DNA of 64,000 nucleotides from Strix aluco (taxonomy: Eukaryota > Chordata > Aves > Strigiformes > Strigidae): assembly GCF_031877795.1 (NCBI RefSeq), contig NC_133933.1:139001-203000 (forward strand), given 5' to 3'. How positions within the stretch are numbered: position 1 is the first letter of the stretch; each line of letters starts with the position of its first letter. Position numbers and translations under genes: made by a program. The notes beneath the pieces were generated by a model. The model had not been told where the DNA came from. It ran no database searches and was given only the letters and a program-made list of their open reading frames with translations. Of this stretch, positions 26,301 through 36,916 are shown one piece after another.

Positions 26301-28320
26301 CTTAACAGATGTAGGTGTCTAGCAGTTAGTACACTTTGCTGTAGCTTTAGGAAGTGCAACCAGGTGATTCTTCTTAGGCCAACATCACTGCCCTACAATT
26401 AAGGGCTGAAAAGGGGGGAAAAAACCTGAGAATTTGACTGACTTCATAGAGACTGTTTACATCTCTTGATAGTGTATGCTAAAGCTCTCATGCTAACTAG
26501 ACTATTTAAATAGTGTTTCTTATTGGTATTGGTTACTTGGACTGTGACATCTTAGGTGTTTCATGGTATCATTTTCTGGAGTTATTCAGGCTCTGTATGG
26601 TCTCTGGTACTTTTCAAGAAATAATGAGGAATTTTGATTTGTCTAGGGAAGGAGTGGCAACATGTTCTTGTGGGAGATAAAAATAAAACCTTACACTGAC
26701 TTTTCTGTAAACAGACAATAGCAGTAGGAAGACAGGAGATGAGGGCATGTGTGAGTCAGTAAGTTCTCAAGGACAGTGACAGGAATGGATGGATTCCCAT
26801 CCCGAGAAGGAGCCAGTGTGGATGTGAGGAGCCCTAACTGCGTGACATCAAGAAAACTCACCCAAAAGGTCCGAGATGCTCTTGGTAAAACCAAGGTTGC
26901 CATTGCCGGCACCGCAATCTGCGGACAGCAAAGTGGGATCTACCAGAATAAGCTCGGGTTTTAAGGCTTGATTTACCATGCTTTACGCTGGAAATGGGCT
27001 GCTGTGGTCAGTTTATTACCTGTCTTGCTCTTCGCTGCTGATAGATGGCAGCAAATGACAAAAGATTTTCAGTCCATACTGCATTCTGTTCCTCCTGTAG
27101 AATCCTCCTCGTTTGAAACAAAATGGTTCTGATTCCACAGCTGCAAAATGTATGACCCCTGTAAAAGATAAGGGGTTTGATTGAACATGTTCTATAGTGA
27201 AAGCAAATGATGAAACTGTCCGTGGCATTCTTATTCCCTGGGATGATAGGTTTTTGTGGATTTTATGTTAATATTTTGGTTCTGCACTGGATTGAATGGT
27301 TATTTCTCTTAATTCCTGTGTCTTTGAAAAGCAATTTCTTTTTTTTTTTTTTTTCTGGGTCTTGATCTATTTTTCACCTCCCTCTAGTCGTGAGATCCAA
27401 ACATGTCAACAACTCAGGTGAGGCTGTGTTACTGCCAGGACATGAACTGGTGTGTAGGAGGGAATTGCCTAATGGACTGAGCACATAAAATTATTGTTTT
27501 GATTTTTATTTTAAAGTTGCAGTTAACCTGCTTCTTGGTAAGAGAAGGGTGAGTTGTTGTCTAAGGTTGGTTAAGTGTTGTTCTGAATGTAGAATTCCGC
27601 CTGAAGACACATACATTTTACATTTTTTTTTTTTTTAAGAAAAAGCAAATATGGGGGTGGGAGGGGGGAAATTAAACTGCAAGCAGACATATAATACCTG
27701 AGAAAAAAATCTGTGTGGTGTTTGGTTGGAGATTCAGTGCAGTAAACACCCAAATTCAGGCCTGTGTTTCTGCACATGGAGAATCGCGATAGAACTGACA
27801 TGCCAACTCTTCTGGAAGCTTTGCTAATGAAAACATCAGCACTAATGGATACTGCTGAGGGTTGGGGAATAGTTTGCATGAGGGTGAGCTTTTCATCTCC
27901 CAGGCCCGCTCTCCCAGCTGCGGAGTATTGGAGCTTTGGTATTTGCCTCAGCACAGTGGTTGGAAAGGCAAGAGAAGTGAGCTTGTAGAAGTCTGGGTGA
28001 AAGTTTAAGGTGGAGATGTGAGCCAAGGCAGTCATGTAGCCTTGCCAGGGAGGGATGCCCCAGACAAATCTGCTTTGGGTCGTTTAGGTATGTTTTAGCT
28101 TTCAACTACTTAACTTGCCACCCTGTCAGTCAAAGTTACCTCAATTGGGCTATGGATGGAAAACACTTGTTTTGTTTCAACGATTCCTCGTGAATCCCCA
28201 CAAAGGCTAAGGCTGGTTACCTGTGTGGGGACCCCAGCTGGGCTCCCAGCCTCCTGCCCCAGCGCTGAAGGACGGGACAGTCGCGCTCAGATCGTTGTTC
28301 CACTCTGATCTCGGACACGA
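20331..28320. other. Intergenic DNA upstream of ACYP2
   Basis: About 8 kb of AT-rich DNA with no supportable protein gene. It contains T runs at 22163-22178 and 27339-27354 and an A-rich plus-strand patch at about 24180-24460. A small CpG-bearing block at 26776-26964 is open in two strands and is treated separately as a finding. Upstream non-coding first exons of ACYP2 could exist here but cannot be recognised from sequence alone. Confidence 0.6.
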
Positions 28321-28551
28321 GGGGGCCAAGGCCCTGACGAGGGCGCGGCAGGTGCTGCCGGTGTCCGCCCGCGGCGGCGGCCGGGGGCCGCGTCCCTGAG
28401 GGCGGGAGCGGCGCTGCCTCCCCTCGGCGCGTCCCCGCCAGGCGGCCGCTTCGGCGGGAAGCTTGAGCCTCGCGCGCTGCCGTCGGGTGCCGCCGTCGGA
28501 GGGCACTTGGCCGCGCTCGGCCGCCGCCCGGGAGCAGCGCTGCCCGCCGCC

Positions 28552-28621
28552 ATGTCTGCGCTGGCCAAGGCCTCCGGCGCGCTCAAGTCGGTGGATTACG
28601 AGGTGTTCGGCCGAGTGCAAG
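28552..28621 (+). CDS. ACYP2: ACYP2 (muscle acylphosphatase) coding exon 1
   Basis: First coding exon of acylphosphatase 2, a small cytosolic enzyme of about 100 residues that hydrolyses acyl phosphates such as 1,3-bisphosphoglycerate and aspartyl-phosphate intermediates of membrane pumps. The frame reads MSALAKASGALKSVDYEVFG then RVQ, close to chicken muscle acylphosphatase as I recall it, with small changes near the N-terminus. The VDYEVFGRVQG start of the phosphate-binding loop is typical of ACYP2; ACYP1 reads VDYEIFGKVQG. The ATG has good Kozak context (CCGCCATGT). The frame stays open upstream to 28507 without another ATG, so 28552 is the natural start. The exon is 70 nt and ends after the first base of a Gly codon at donor GTGCGG. 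The 3' neighbour in the gene is the microexon at 29238. Confidence 0.95.
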
Positions 28622-28680
28622 GTGCGGGCGGGAGGGCGGGCGCGGGCCGCCGCGCGGAGGGCGCCCGGGGGCGGGGGGCT

Positions 28681-28690
28681 GCGCATGCGC
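28681..28690. promoter_or_regulatory. NRF1-type site (GCGCATGCGC)
   Basis: A perfect ten-base palindrome, preceded by T to give TGCGCATGCGC, lies 60 bp into ACYP2 intron 1 within the CpG island. NRF1 binds this sequence near many housekeeping and metabolic gene starts. Role inferred from motif and position. Confidence 0.5.
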
Positions 28691-28781
28691 GCCGGGCCGC
28701 TGAGGGGACGGCGTCTGTGGGGGAGCGGCCGCCGCCTCGGCCGCAGCGGCAACGGCATGGGGGAGGAGAGGTTGGGGAGGT

Positions 28782-28820
28782 GCCCCCGCTGTGAGGGGCG
28801 CCCCCGCTGTGAGGGGCGCC
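28782..28820 (+). repeat. 18-bp tandem duplication in ACYP2 CpG island
   Basis: Two identical adjacent copies of GCCCCCGCTGTGAGGGGC (28782-28799 and 28800-28817) followed by a partial third start (GCC). Each unit has self-complementary ends (GCCCC and GGGGC), so each can form a small hairpin. Confidence 0.9.
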
Positions 28821-29237
28821 GGGCTCCCTGCGCAGCGCGGGTGTTTTCGCTGAAGCACTTGGCGTTACCCGCGTTTATGCTGCGTCTTCTGTTAGCGCGG
28901 TTCTGCGGGAATTCCCGCCCTCCCCCTTCCCGGGGTTGGCAGCAAAACTTGTGAAAATTAAGTCCAAGGCAGTTCCCATACTGCCGCATGTTCATTAGCG
29001 AAAGCTACACGCGTTAATGAAAATAATAGTTTGCCGAAGGGAAGGCTCAAGGTCAGCTTGTACCAAGGTCTGTAGAGTTTTACCAGTGTTAAAGTTTCAT
29101 AACTGGTCTCTGAAATTTCTGTAAGAAAAGACCACACATGACTTGTGTGCAGTTTACTCTGACTTTATATTAAGTGAAATTGCTAGAAGTAGTTTTCTTT
29201 CAAATTATTTCAGTGTCTTTTTTTCTTTCTTTTCTAG

Positions 29238-29254
29238 GTGTCTGTTTCAGGATG
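29238..29254 (+). CDS. ACYP2: ACYP2 coding exon 2, 17-nt microexon
   Basis: A 17-nt exon between a strong acceptor (a long T/C tract ending TTTTCTAG) and donor GTAAGG. Its first two bases complete the Gly codon from exon 1, and it then encodes V-C-F-R-M, so the join reads GRVQGVCFRM, exactly the acylphosphatase active-site loop. The Arg is residue 28 of this protein (with Met) and equals the family's catalytic Arg23, which binds the phosphate. The length is not a multiple of three, so skipping it would shift the frame and remove the catalytic residue. Exons 1 plus 2 total 87 nt, exactly 29 codons, and exon 3 starts in phase 0. Placement is very secure because both splice sites and the peptide fit. 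Confidence 0.93.
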
Positions 29255-31492
29255 GTAAGGCAATGTCTGATTTGCATCTGATGTGCTTGGCAAGTATAGC
29301 ATTGGCAGTGCTAAAAATAGGGCAGCAGGTCTGTAGGGTATAAACATAGCCAGCCTGAACTTGGACTGCTGGGTTGGGTGGGTGAATGTTACAAGTGGAT
29401 TTAAAAGGAAAAAATATTTGGCTTATATTATTGTTACATTAAAAAGTATTTTTAAAAGCTTAGTAATGTGTTGTTTGCATAGTATCTAAAAGTTGTGTTT
29501 GGATTACTTGTGATAAAACAGCCACAAGAGCATTATGATGGTAATTGTAGATATGTTAACTCTGAAGTTCTTGATACTGGCTTCTAAAACAACCTGTTCC
29601 TGTTTAATCTTTTTAATGGCAACTATAGTAGCAGCATTTGAAGCAGCTTGTTGTGTTTCCTTGTGACTACGTGCTACAAACATGCGGTCTGTGGCTCATA
29701 TCCCAGCCAAACATCTCCACCACCTCTGAACATGCAGCAGGTAGCTTGGCGTTTCACAGAAACCCAAGAAACAAGAGGGCATGTTTCAAATAAGAGCAGT
29801 TCTTTTGTCTGAAAATAGTGGACAGTGCTTAATATTAGACATAAAAAACATTTTTGTGTAGTTTGTATGTGTTGTGAAATAGTGCAAAATCGAAATGGGC
29901 AGAGGGTTACAATATAGTATGTCCTGAATTTAAGTGTTCTGTCCAGTGGGAAGTGTGTGTCCGTGTGTGGGGTGGTGGGCAGGTGCATGCTGGCTCTGCC
30001 TTGACCTGGAGCTGTGTGAATGCACACTGTGGCACCAGTCCTGAGCTCTTAAACCACTGTGTAGAAACGGCTTGTCAGCTGCACTCCCATGCTTTTGGAC
30101 ATGTTAGTATCGAGAAGCTGCTCATCATCACCTTGAGAAATCCTCTTCATAGTTACACCTTTCCATTGGCTAAATTACCCCAGAATTTGGTTTGCCTGAT
30201 GTAATGTATTCATAGTGACCTGAAGTTTGGCTGTTGGCTTTACAATAAGTGTCTGAAGAGCCTGATAATGCAGTGTGCCCATTTCGTATCTGTGTACTGC
30301 TTTGGGTATTACTGCACATACTCTAAAATGCTTGCTGGTTACTTCTCATCAAAATGTAGTGAAAACTCTCAGATCTTATTGTTAGAGCCATCAGTCTGTT
30401 ATTCTGTAATACAAAATAAAATTTAGTAAATTTTAAAATTTGAAATTTTAAAAACATGGGCCGTGTAGTCTTATACTAAAAGTGCAAGAAGCAAAACAGA
30501 GGAGGTACCTTTAATGTGAATAGATTCGCTATTAATGAAGCACTGCGTTTTGGCTTAGTGGGTTTATTGTCCTACATGGAACAAAAACTTAATGTATTTC
30601 TGCAGAACAGGCTTTCTGCTACCTTTCAGTATTCAGAGACAAGTTACGAAAACCAGGCATATGTTTCATATGTGCATGAAAGAGAAAATCTAAAAAAAAA
30701 TGGAAATGGCTCAAAAACCAGGGTACTTGCAAATTCAACATTTCATCATGAGAATTGAATAGCTGGGAAACAGTAATTTATTATGGAATTGCAGAAATAG
30801 TAGAAAACCATTACAAATGATGACCTTTGCTGCTATTTGTAGTAGTGATGCAGCAGCTGGGGTGAAAGTCAGGTGGAAAGGTTCTTAAAAAGAAATTGGA
30901 GAGAAGAACTATGAAGTTCTTAAATGATTTTAGTCACTGTGGTTGTTGAAGAGGCAAATAAGCGGTGAGAGGAGCTATAGAAAGGAACAGAGTAGGTACA
31001 AGGGAGTTGTGTGGGATTAGCAGAGTCCTTGGTGATCAAAGCTGTTAGAACTTCCGAAAATGAGTGAAGCCAGTCTTTGGCCTCACTGTGAATGAAAAAA
31101 GCCTCACACCATCAGAAGGTTTCTATGCATCTACACCTGAGAAAGGCTAGAGGAAGATGACTTCTATTGTGAGCAGTGTAATGTCTTTAGTGGGAGCCAC
31201 CATAGTATAGTTTTTTTGAAGGAAAGTATTAAGAAGTGTCAGAACAGGGGAGGGAATTAACTCATGCATTTATTATCTATATGTAAAATCCCATTCTTGT
31301 GCAAAAGTTGGCTGCCTCTGCTGCAGTTTTGGGGTTGACAGGAGTCTTAACACCTGAGTATGAACATCATCCATGTATTCTTTTTCTTGAGTGTGGGTCT
31401 TAAAGCCATGAAGGCCAAGTGGGGTTTTAAGTGGTATACATGTGGTGTATGTGCTGACACTGACTGTCCTCTTTCGTTGTTTTTCAAATCAG
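29255..31492 (+). other. ACYP2 intron 2
   Basis: A 2,238-bp AT-rich intron with donor GTAAGG and acceptor CAAATCAG. The open frames inside (minus 29674-30027, plus 30516-30758) have no recognisable features. No repeat family was recognised. Confidence 0.85.
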
Positions 31493-31602
31493 TACACAGA
31501 AGAGGAAGCTAGGAAATTAGGAGTGGTTGGCTGGGTTAAAAATACCAGTCAAGGAACTGTAACGGGCCAAGTTCAGGGCCCAGAAGATAAAGTAAATGCA
31601 AT
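31493..31602 (+). CDS. ACYP2: ACYP2 coding exon 3
   Basis: A 110-nt exon following acceptor TTTTTCAAATCAG. It encodes [20 protein letters not shown] and then [16 protein letters not shown], ending with AT of a Met codon before donor GTAAGT. This matches the central half of chicken ACYP2 as I recall it. Asn46 (the N of GWVKNTS) equals catalytic Asn41, which positions the attacking water. The three exons cover about 66 of about 103 residues. The final exon (KSWLSKVGSPSSRIDR type sequence to the C-terminal Tyr) was searched for and not found to the right edge, so the gene is incomplete here. If the donor is not used, translation stops at once (ATG TAA). Confidence 0.95.
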
Positions 31603-34600
31603 GTAAGTATTTCTGTGTTCTTTCTTAATCTTACTAAAGTTGTTTACAGAAGCATTTTTAATGCGAAGTGACAAGCAGGTTCATGTCAGTAATGTAACAG
31701 TACTTGCAATAAGAGTTTTAGTTTTGAGGAGATGCGTTCTTTCTTTAAACTGTAAAAGAGTCTTTAGGCTTTAAAAATAGTGTAGCATCAGCAAGTCTTA
31801 ATTCCTAGTGTCACACAGTTTGTCAGTGTATTTCCCTAACAACTCTTTTCTTGTGAAATGAAGAAAAAACCTTTATTCATACATGTGTGCAAACATCTGG
31901 GTTTTAATTCTTTAAAACTTTTCTGTTAAGAAATAGACTGAGGAACTTCTTTAAATGCTTCCTCAGCTTGTACTTAAATCAATTTAAAGGAAATGGGGTT
32001 TAAAAATGATTTTTTTCTTTGTTTTAAAAAAGTTAATACCTAAATACACATTTCAGCAAAGGCCTGTAGTCTTTACCATCTGGAAGTACATTTTGAAATA
32101 TCTTGGTGTCTTGAAAAGAACGGGTAATAATTTTATTTATTAAATTGCCAATTTCCAAAAGCTTAAAGCTATCACTCTGAGGAAATGGTGCCTGGAAAAA
32201 AACACAAAGCCTAATTTAGTTGCTTCCAACCATCATCTTTTTTACAAGTGTATGTAGGGGGATTGTTGCGAGTTTTGAAAAATTCTTCAGTGGTTTGTTC
32301 TCTTAACAAATAGTGACTGATGGTTAAACTTTTCTTTGTAGGCTTTATTATGGATGGGCAATTACTGGTCCAAATTCTGCCAGCACTTTCTGATAAAGGA
32401 ATTGCTTTAAAACTGAAATGAGATAAAGTGAAGTTGGCTTTCTGCAGAGAAAATAGCATTACACTTTCTGGTGAAGAGACTTATATATGGTTATCTAATG
32501 TGACAGAAGTATTTATAGTCATTTTCTTTGGTTTTGAGCTTCACATTAGGTTGTCTATCTTGAGCTGCAGAACATTTACAAAGCCAGAGAAATATCAGTT
32601 GTTCTCTTGGGTCAAGTTTGTACTTATTTTCTGGACCTAAATATTCTGTACATTTACCTTGGTGTCATCTCTCTAGTACTATAATTTAGAACACCAAAAT
32701 GAGGTTTTGATTTGTTGGCGTGCTTCTTAATTTAAAAATTTCTACTCCGTTGATTTATTCTCATTAAGCGGGTTTAAGTGAAAGCACAGTTTAGCTCTTG
32801 CTATTTCTTGTATCTGCATGAACTAGGGTTGCTGCAGAACACAGTGTTTTTACCCATCCTTTTCCCTCTCCTGTTATCTCTGTTGATGGGATTTAAAGGA
32901 AACCACGCTTACCCCCACACCAGGAAGCTTGTGTGTAACGGGATCTCATGGTAGAGCTGCAAAATTGGACTAACAAGACTAGACTTGTTCGCAGAGATGT
33001 GTTGGCATAGAGACTATTCCAAAAAGAAATAAGTTTTTGTTTATCGTTGTTATGCTATTTTACATGGGTCAGCAAGCTTCAGTAAAAAAAGCTGAAGTTT
33101 TTGATATATGTTGTATTTGATATTCAGAGCAAATAAAAAGGTTGTTTTGAGTTGCTGCTTCTTCATTTGATTCTGGAAATAATCTTTTTCCTCTGTGGAA
33201 ACAATCTTGCAGTGGTGAGTTTGAAATACAATTTTGAAGTATGCATTGAGGTACAGATTATTAAATTGGAGCATCTAGTGTAGGGTGCTGAAGGAGAAAC
33301 AGTTCACTACTTGCTCCATGTGTCTGCTCTGATAAATCGAGAAGGTAGTAAGTTCATTTTTGCTGTTAAATTGGTGAACTTGCATGTAAAATCAGAGCTA
33401 TTGTATATAACAGCTACTTTGAAAGGTCCTTGTTTTGCTCTGTCATTAGGAGATGAAAATACGTTTGAGTTTTTCTGAAGTTTTTTCCAGAGTTTACAGC
33501 ATTTTTTTTGTAATGCTTGGTCATGCTTTCCAGAAATTTATAATCATGTGTTCTAGATTCAAGGGTTATTTAAAATGCTGTCTTAAAGGCAAAATGAGAC
33601 TTGCTTCTGCGATGACAAATAAATGTAAACCAGTAATCCTAGACACACAATGGTATTCAAATGGTGGTAAATAACCAGGAGGAAACTGGCACCAAGTTGC
33701 TATGCAAGCTCTGGCTTGTATTTGCTAGATGCTTAGAAATTGAAAGAGACTGTATGTATATGACACTTAAAAATTTTGAGATGTACATATTTAAAGAAAT
33801 TGAACACTTTTCAGAGTTAGAAGTTATTTGAAGAAAGCTTTCCGGTGAATGTTATTTCAGATAATATAACCATGTGTTAACTGGTAGAAATGTTTCAAAA
33901 AGGGTTTGTGTAGTGTTTTTTGGATAAGCATTTTCCCACTTCTAAGTTACCAAGTTAAACTTAGAGCACAGGCTAGTCTGATTTGTCAGAGGTGCAGCAC
34001 TTGGACTCTTAAGAAGATCATGTATTAATGGTAATAAACTGATTTCTCACTAGTTTTACTGGTTGTGGTTTGTTAATGTTAGTGTTTCTGGGGGAAGATG
34101 GAAGAGGTGTTTTGGACTATCATAAACAGCGTTTGTCTTCTAATGATGCTAAGAAGAATCAAGGAGGGGAGGGGTGCCGTAAGGAAGTACAGTTCTAGAA
34201 CAGGTAAACAGCAAAACCATAATGGGAGGGAGGAATGAGGGATAAGGGTTTGAAGAGGATCAAGATAGGGAAAGTGTAAAAGGAAAACAGTGGGAAAAAC
34301 ACAGTGAGGCAGTTGACATTACCAGAAGCATGGAGTGAAGAACAACAAAGTGTGCCTTTGTTCTGGAGGAGTAGTGCACAGACCACCAAGCCAGTGGTTT
34401 ACCAGCAGCAGTCCTTTGTGCCTGGCGATCTGACCCTGTATTCTACTTTGTATCACGACTTGTGTTGTGGGGCACAGCTGGGAAGTGTGCAGTACAGGCT
34501 CAAGAATCAATGCCTGTATGCATTGCTTTTTTTATGCAGACTGCAAGGTAAAATATCATCTGGAAGAAACTATGAGCATAGTCCTGGTGCTCTATTTTAA

Positions 34601-36870
34601 GCATTATTGTAATGCATGTGTAGAGTTTAGATGAAGAGTGACCAGAACCAGTATGAAGTGGAGAATATAAGATGGAAGGCAGGAGAGTTGGGAGGTGTGA
34701 CTATCCATCCACACCTGAAGTTCTCTAGGGAACTGAGAGCATGTTAGTGAAGATGTATTCTGAAAACGAGTTGGCCAAGTAACTGATGATCTTCAGGGAG
34801 TCTAGTCTAGTGAAGCACAACTTTATTGTGGTAGAACTGAGGGATTAGGTGCAGGAAGGCAGCCAGAAGCTTATGTATCTACTGCTGCAGATGCAGCACA
34901 GAAGAGTGTTTGCTAATGTGGGCACCGGCTTGTGGGTTTGCTTCCTTCCCATCCTGCTGGGTAAAGTAACTCAGCCTGGCTTAGTTCCTCTAAGGTGCCG
35001 AAACCTGGATTTTGTCCTAAAACATGGAAGTAATGGTTTCCCTGCAAACACAAAGTATGATCATGATGAAATTACATTGAAAGATGACATGCAAAACAGT
35101 TTCCTCTGGAGCATGTAACAACTTAGCAGGAGCATTCTCACTCCTGCAGAAAGAAGTGGAAAATGATGGGTCAGTACAAAGGATGGGGGCCTGATAAGTG
35201 CTGCATGTGCAGGAAGCGCTGTTCCTACTGAACTATTGGCTCAGTCTTGAGCATGGGTATAAACTTCTGTTGTAGTGGTGCTGGGAGGCTGACTTCTTTG
35301 TCAAGTTCTCTAATAAAATCTTGATCACAATGAAAACTGGCAAATTTTTCTGACTTTGCTGAGGCTCTGGTTTCAGTGTGAATTTCACTGAAATGGGAAA
35401 AGTTTAAGGTATGAATGAGCAGTTTTTGATTTTAGGTATTTTCATTTCAATATTACCCTTCAGTTTGTTCTTAATGAAATAAACTTTTAGATTCTCAAAG
35501 ATCAGGTGAATTTTACAGAATGTTTTTTGAAGCCAGTTTTTCATTTTAATTGGGAGATCTTGCAGACTGTTGGAGAGGTTATTTTTAACAAGTCTTGAAC
35601 CTTCTATCTGTAAGCTTGCTTTACTATCCCTTGCTTTTTATCCTCTAGATGGAGCTGTTTGTTCTGTAGATACTTTCAACTATGCATGCTTCATTTGAAG
35701 TGAATCTATTTGTAGGCTGTGATGGTAGAATCCATCTTTTTCTCCACTACCTCTTTCCCTACTGTATTTTATAGTCCTGTTTGCTGCTACTACTCCACAT
35801 AGGTAACACCCGTTATCCTTAGATATTAAAAGGTCATTTTCAGTCTCTTACCTGTCAGTAAGCCAAAGAATACTAAAATCACAAGAAAAGCAGAGTCCCA
35901 GCATTTATAAAACATAATGACATCAGGTTTTACGGTAAACTGAAGGCTTTTTTGCCAGCCCAGATATTAAGTGGGGTAGAGGAGGTAGTGCTTGGGTTAT
36001 TTTTTTTCTTGAAGACTTGCAGTACTCAGTTTTCCATTATAGTATTTTGTGATTTTTTTTTTTTTTGGTTTTATTCATTAAATGAGGTTAGAGCCTCCAT
36101 AGTCATTGTGGTTGTTGCCATAGCAACTTGCATTGACAGGCTAGAAATGACTTCTGTATGAGAATTTTTTGAACTTTGACATATTGCTTCGTTATCCATG
36201 AATAGAGGAAGATAAGACTCTTGTAGATTGCGAAGTTCAGAATTTATGTGAAAAATCAAAGATTTCCAATCAAGCTGACACTTTAAAATGTCTAATCTTA
36301 GGACTTTTTTTTAGAGGCGAGTAGTGTATTACAGCATTTTAAGTATTCTTCCTGTCTTCATAGAAAGGCATGATATGAAATATAGACTGTTTGTCTAGGA
36401 AATTGTTTTTAATTAGTAAAATAATGTTGATTTGGTTTGAATGCTTTAAATTTTTATATCATGTCAGTTAAGAAATGATATTAAATGACATACACACTGA
36501 AGTTATTTTCAACACTTATCTGCGTAGAAAAATCTAGATTTTGACCATGTAAAAGTGGAGTAAGGAACTCTATTATTACGACTATTGTTCTGTTTCATTA
36601 GGTATATCCAAGGTTCCTGTCTGTAACAACTGGCTTTCAATAAACACTCTTTTCAATGCATTTATTTAAATTTTTACATAGAATAGTGCTGATGATGTGA
36701 AATGGAACTAAATGCTAGTAAAAAAAAAACCCCTTTGTATTTAGACTATGTTTGGGTTCCTTGAGGGTAATTCTAGATTTTAATACCCAATTTATGTTGA
36801 CATAAAAAATGAAAATACTTTACTCTGTGTTTTGGGATTTTTCTCCTTTTTAACAGCATATTTTCCAATA

Positions 36871-36916
36871 TTCAATTAACATGTTTAGAGGAGTTCAATT
36901 AACATGTTTAGGGGAA
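36871..36916 (+). repeat. 23-bp tandem duplication
   Basis: The unit TTCAATTAACATGTTTAGAG plus GAG at 36871-36893 is repeated at once from 36894 with one difference (TTAGGGG instead of TTAGAGG). A recent slippage or duplication event in the ACYP2 intron. Confidence 0.85.

Larger units (their letters stand above)
28320..28930. promoter_or_regulatory. ACYP2: CpG island and promoter of ACYP2
   Basis: About 600 bp very rich in G, C and CpG, covering the region upstream of the ACYP2 ATG, exon 1 and the first half of intron 1. No TATA box is evident. It includes an NRF1-type site just inside intron 1 and an 18-bp tandem duplication. Long frames across it on both strands (for example minus 28207-28995) are GC-driven noise. 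Confidence 0.85.
28622..29237 (+). other. ACYP2 intron 1
   Basis: A 616-bp intron whose first 300 bp are CpG island and whose remainder is AT-rich, ending in a long polypyrimidine tract that defines the microexon acceptor. No other gene content is seen. Confidence 0.9.

Noticed and set aside
27571-28035. 154-residue frame on minus upstream of ACYP2
   Set aside because: No recognisable domain, includes a poly-Lys stretch from a T run, and overlaps other frames of similar length.
28207-28995. 262-residue open frame on minus across the ACYP2 CpG island
   Set aside because: It is antisense to a secure exon, biased to Arg/Pro/Ala and without any motif. It is explained by high GC content removing stops.
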